Source: Candidatus Magasanikbacteria bacterium CG_4_10_14_0_2_um_filter_41_10
GTDB lineage: Bacteria > Patescibacteriota > Patescibacteriia > Magasanikbacterales > UBA922
Length of the DNA: 6,015 nucleotides
Direction of reading: 5' to 3'
Assembly (NCBI GenBank): GCA_002792995.1
Contig: PFPJ01000013.1
Coordinates: 1-6,015 of the forward strand
Part shown: in pieces, positions 5,225-6,015 of the stretch
How positions within the stretch are numbered: position 1 is the first letter of the stretch
Layout of the letters: each line of letters begins with the position of its first letter
Program-made: the position numbers and the translations under genes
The notes under the pieces: model-generated
Told to the model about the DNA's origin: nothing
Databases searched by the model: none
Seen by the model: the letters and a program-made list of their open reading frames with translations, nothing else

Positions 5225-6015
5225 ATGTCAAAGACCCTCAACACCTATCTCACAGAATATCTTGAACATCTCGAGATAGAAAAAAATCGCAGTCCAAAAA
5301 CACTTGAAAACTATGCGTTTTATTTAGGTCGATTTTTGGAATATCTTGGTGAAACAAAATCCCCTACAGCGATTACACATGAAGAAGTACGAAAATATCG
5401 CCTTTGGCTCAATCGACTTATCGATGTTCATGGTGAACCTTTGAAAAAAAATACACAAAATTATCATCTTATTGCTCTTCGCTCTTTTTTGAAATATCTT
5501 GCAAAGAGAGATGTCAAAACACTTGTAGCTGATAAAATAGAACTTATGAAAATGCCAGATCGAGATGTGAGTTTTCTCGAAGGCAGTGATTTGAATCGCA
5601 TTCTCGAAGCACCGCTCAAAGAACAACATGAAAGTGAAAGTCCCAATACGGTACTCCAAAAATATCGTGACAAGGCTGTCCTCGAACTTTTATTTTCAAC
5701 AGGTCTTCGTGTTTCTGAACTAGCGACACTTCAAAAGGAAGATATCAATCTTACCCGTGACGAATTTAGTATTGAAGGAAAAGGTGGCAAGCGTCGCGTC
5801 GTATTTTTGTCTGAACAAGCTAAATATTGGATAAAGAAGTATCTTTCTATTAGAAAAGACATGAATCCATTCCTATTTGTGTCGCATGATAAACGTAAAA
5901 GTGCTCACAAGAAATCCGCCCAAGGCGGATCCGCCTTGAGCGGAAAAACAAAAGGGCAATCTCAATACGACCATCTCACAGCAAGATCAGTCCAACGTCT
6001 CGTAAAAAAATATGC
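5225..6015 (+). CDS. Tyrosine recombinase, XerC/XerD-like (3' end outside window)
   Basis: Open from the ATG at 5225 to the window end, with 263 full codons visible. Residues 1-95 form the SAM-like N-terminal DNA-binding domain (LEIEKNRSPKTLENYAFYL, then RSFLKYLAKR). The catalytic domain begins near 115. Arg162 in STGLRVSEL and Lys186 in EGKGGKRR correspond to the first catalytic Arg and the beta-hairpin Lys of XerD. FLFVSH and LTARSVQRLVKKYA match the stretch just before the HxxR motif. The remaining HxxR, H/W and Tyr nucleophile lie beyond the window, so integrity cannot be judged. Xer recombinases resolve chromosome dimers at dif sites; related enzymes are phage or element integrases. With no mobile-element genes beside it, a chromosomal Xer role seems more likely. 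Residues 231-240 come from an in-frame palindromic repeat that lengthens the loop before LTARSVQ. The start lacks a Shine-Dalgarno site, but MSKTLNTYLTEYLEHLE is a normal Xer N-terminus. Confidence 0.9.
   Translation, partial: MSKTLNTYLTEYLEHLEIEKNRSPKTLENYAFYLGRFLEYLGETKSPTAITHEEVRKYRLWLNRLIDVHGEPLKKNTQNYHLIALRSFLKYLAKRDVKTLVADKIELMKMPDRDVSFLEGSDLNRILEAPLKEQHESESPNTVLQKYRDKAVLELLFSTGLRVSELATLQKEDINLTRDEFSIEGKGGKRRVVFLSEQAKYWIKKYLSIRKDMNPFLFVSHDKRKSAHKKSAQGGSALSGKTKGQSQYDHLTARSVQRLVKKY
5915..5944. repeat. GC-rich 30-bp near-palindrome in frame within the recombinase gene
   Basis: It consists of two abutting 15-bp units, TCCGCCCAAGGCGGA (5915-5929) and TCCGCCTTGAGCGGA (5930 is the T that begins this unit; it ends at 5944). 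The whole is its own reverse complement except for one mismatched pair (C5920 with A5939 by symmetry), centred on GGATCC. Each unit can also fold alone around a 3-nt loop. It is strikingly GC-rich against AT-rich flanks. It encodes exactly ten codons, SAQGGSALSG, with no stop. I recall similar TCCGCC..GGCGGA repeats dispersed in Parcubacteria-type genomes; this is memory, not a search result. Confidence 0.85.

Noticed and set aside
5324..5673. Two minus-strand open frames opposite the recombinase gene
   Set aside because: The plus-strand frame encodes recognisable Xer domains over the whole interval; the opposite frames are rich in Phe, Ser and Cys and lack any motif.
1..6015. CRISPR array, tRNA or rRNA genes, or an insertion sequence
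   Set aside because: No regularly spaced repeats, no cloverleaf or rRNA-like stretch, and no transposase or terminal inverted repeats were seen; coding sequence fills nearly all of the window.

Overview
The window is AT-rich, compact bacterial DNA. It encodes lysine-rich proteins, all five visible stop codons are TAA or TAG, and no reading frame needs UGA to be read as an amino acid. The style fits a Candidate Phyla Radiation (Patescibacteria, Parcubacteria-like) genome: very short intergenic gaps, few Shine-Dalgarno sites, an unfamiliar helical protein, and a short GC-rich palindromic repeat of the TCCGCC..GGCGGA type that I associate with such genomes. This assignment is inference; no rRNA or other marker is present.

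Left half (2-3877, + strand): three consecutive paralogous ATP-grasp ligases. The first is cut by the window start, the second is 424 aa and the third about 429 aa. All share a pre-ATP-grasp domain, an ATP-grasp core with a conserved lysine and two metal-binding glutamates, and a C-terminal domain resembling those of L-amino-acid ligases. Copies 2 and 3 are much closer to each other (72 of 100 hand-aligned core residues identical) than copy 2 is to copy 1 (50 of 100). A hairpin terminator separates copies 1 and 2. Copy 3 has a clear Shine-Dalgarno site that lies inside a small hairpin. The array closes with a strong hairpin whose loop contains the stop codon of copy 3.

Middle (3892-5119, - strand): a 240-aa helical, acidic protein of unknown function converges on the ligase array and shares its terminator. 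Upstream of it on the same strand is a SpoU/TrmH-type RNA 2'-O-ribose methyltransferase (156 aa), which contains a small AT-rich tandem repeat within its coding sequence.

Right end (5225-6015, + strand, cut by the window end): a XerC/XerD-like tyrosine recombinase, divergent from the methyltransferase. A 30-bp GC-rich near-palindrome lies exactly in frame within it and adds ten codons to a loop between catalytic motifs.

The ligase array is the most likely candidate for an undescribed system: sequential or parallel ATP-dependent amide or peptide bond formation by three diverging copies. Its substrates cannot be read from the sequence. The methyltransferase and the recombinase look like housekeeping neighbours with no evident link to it.
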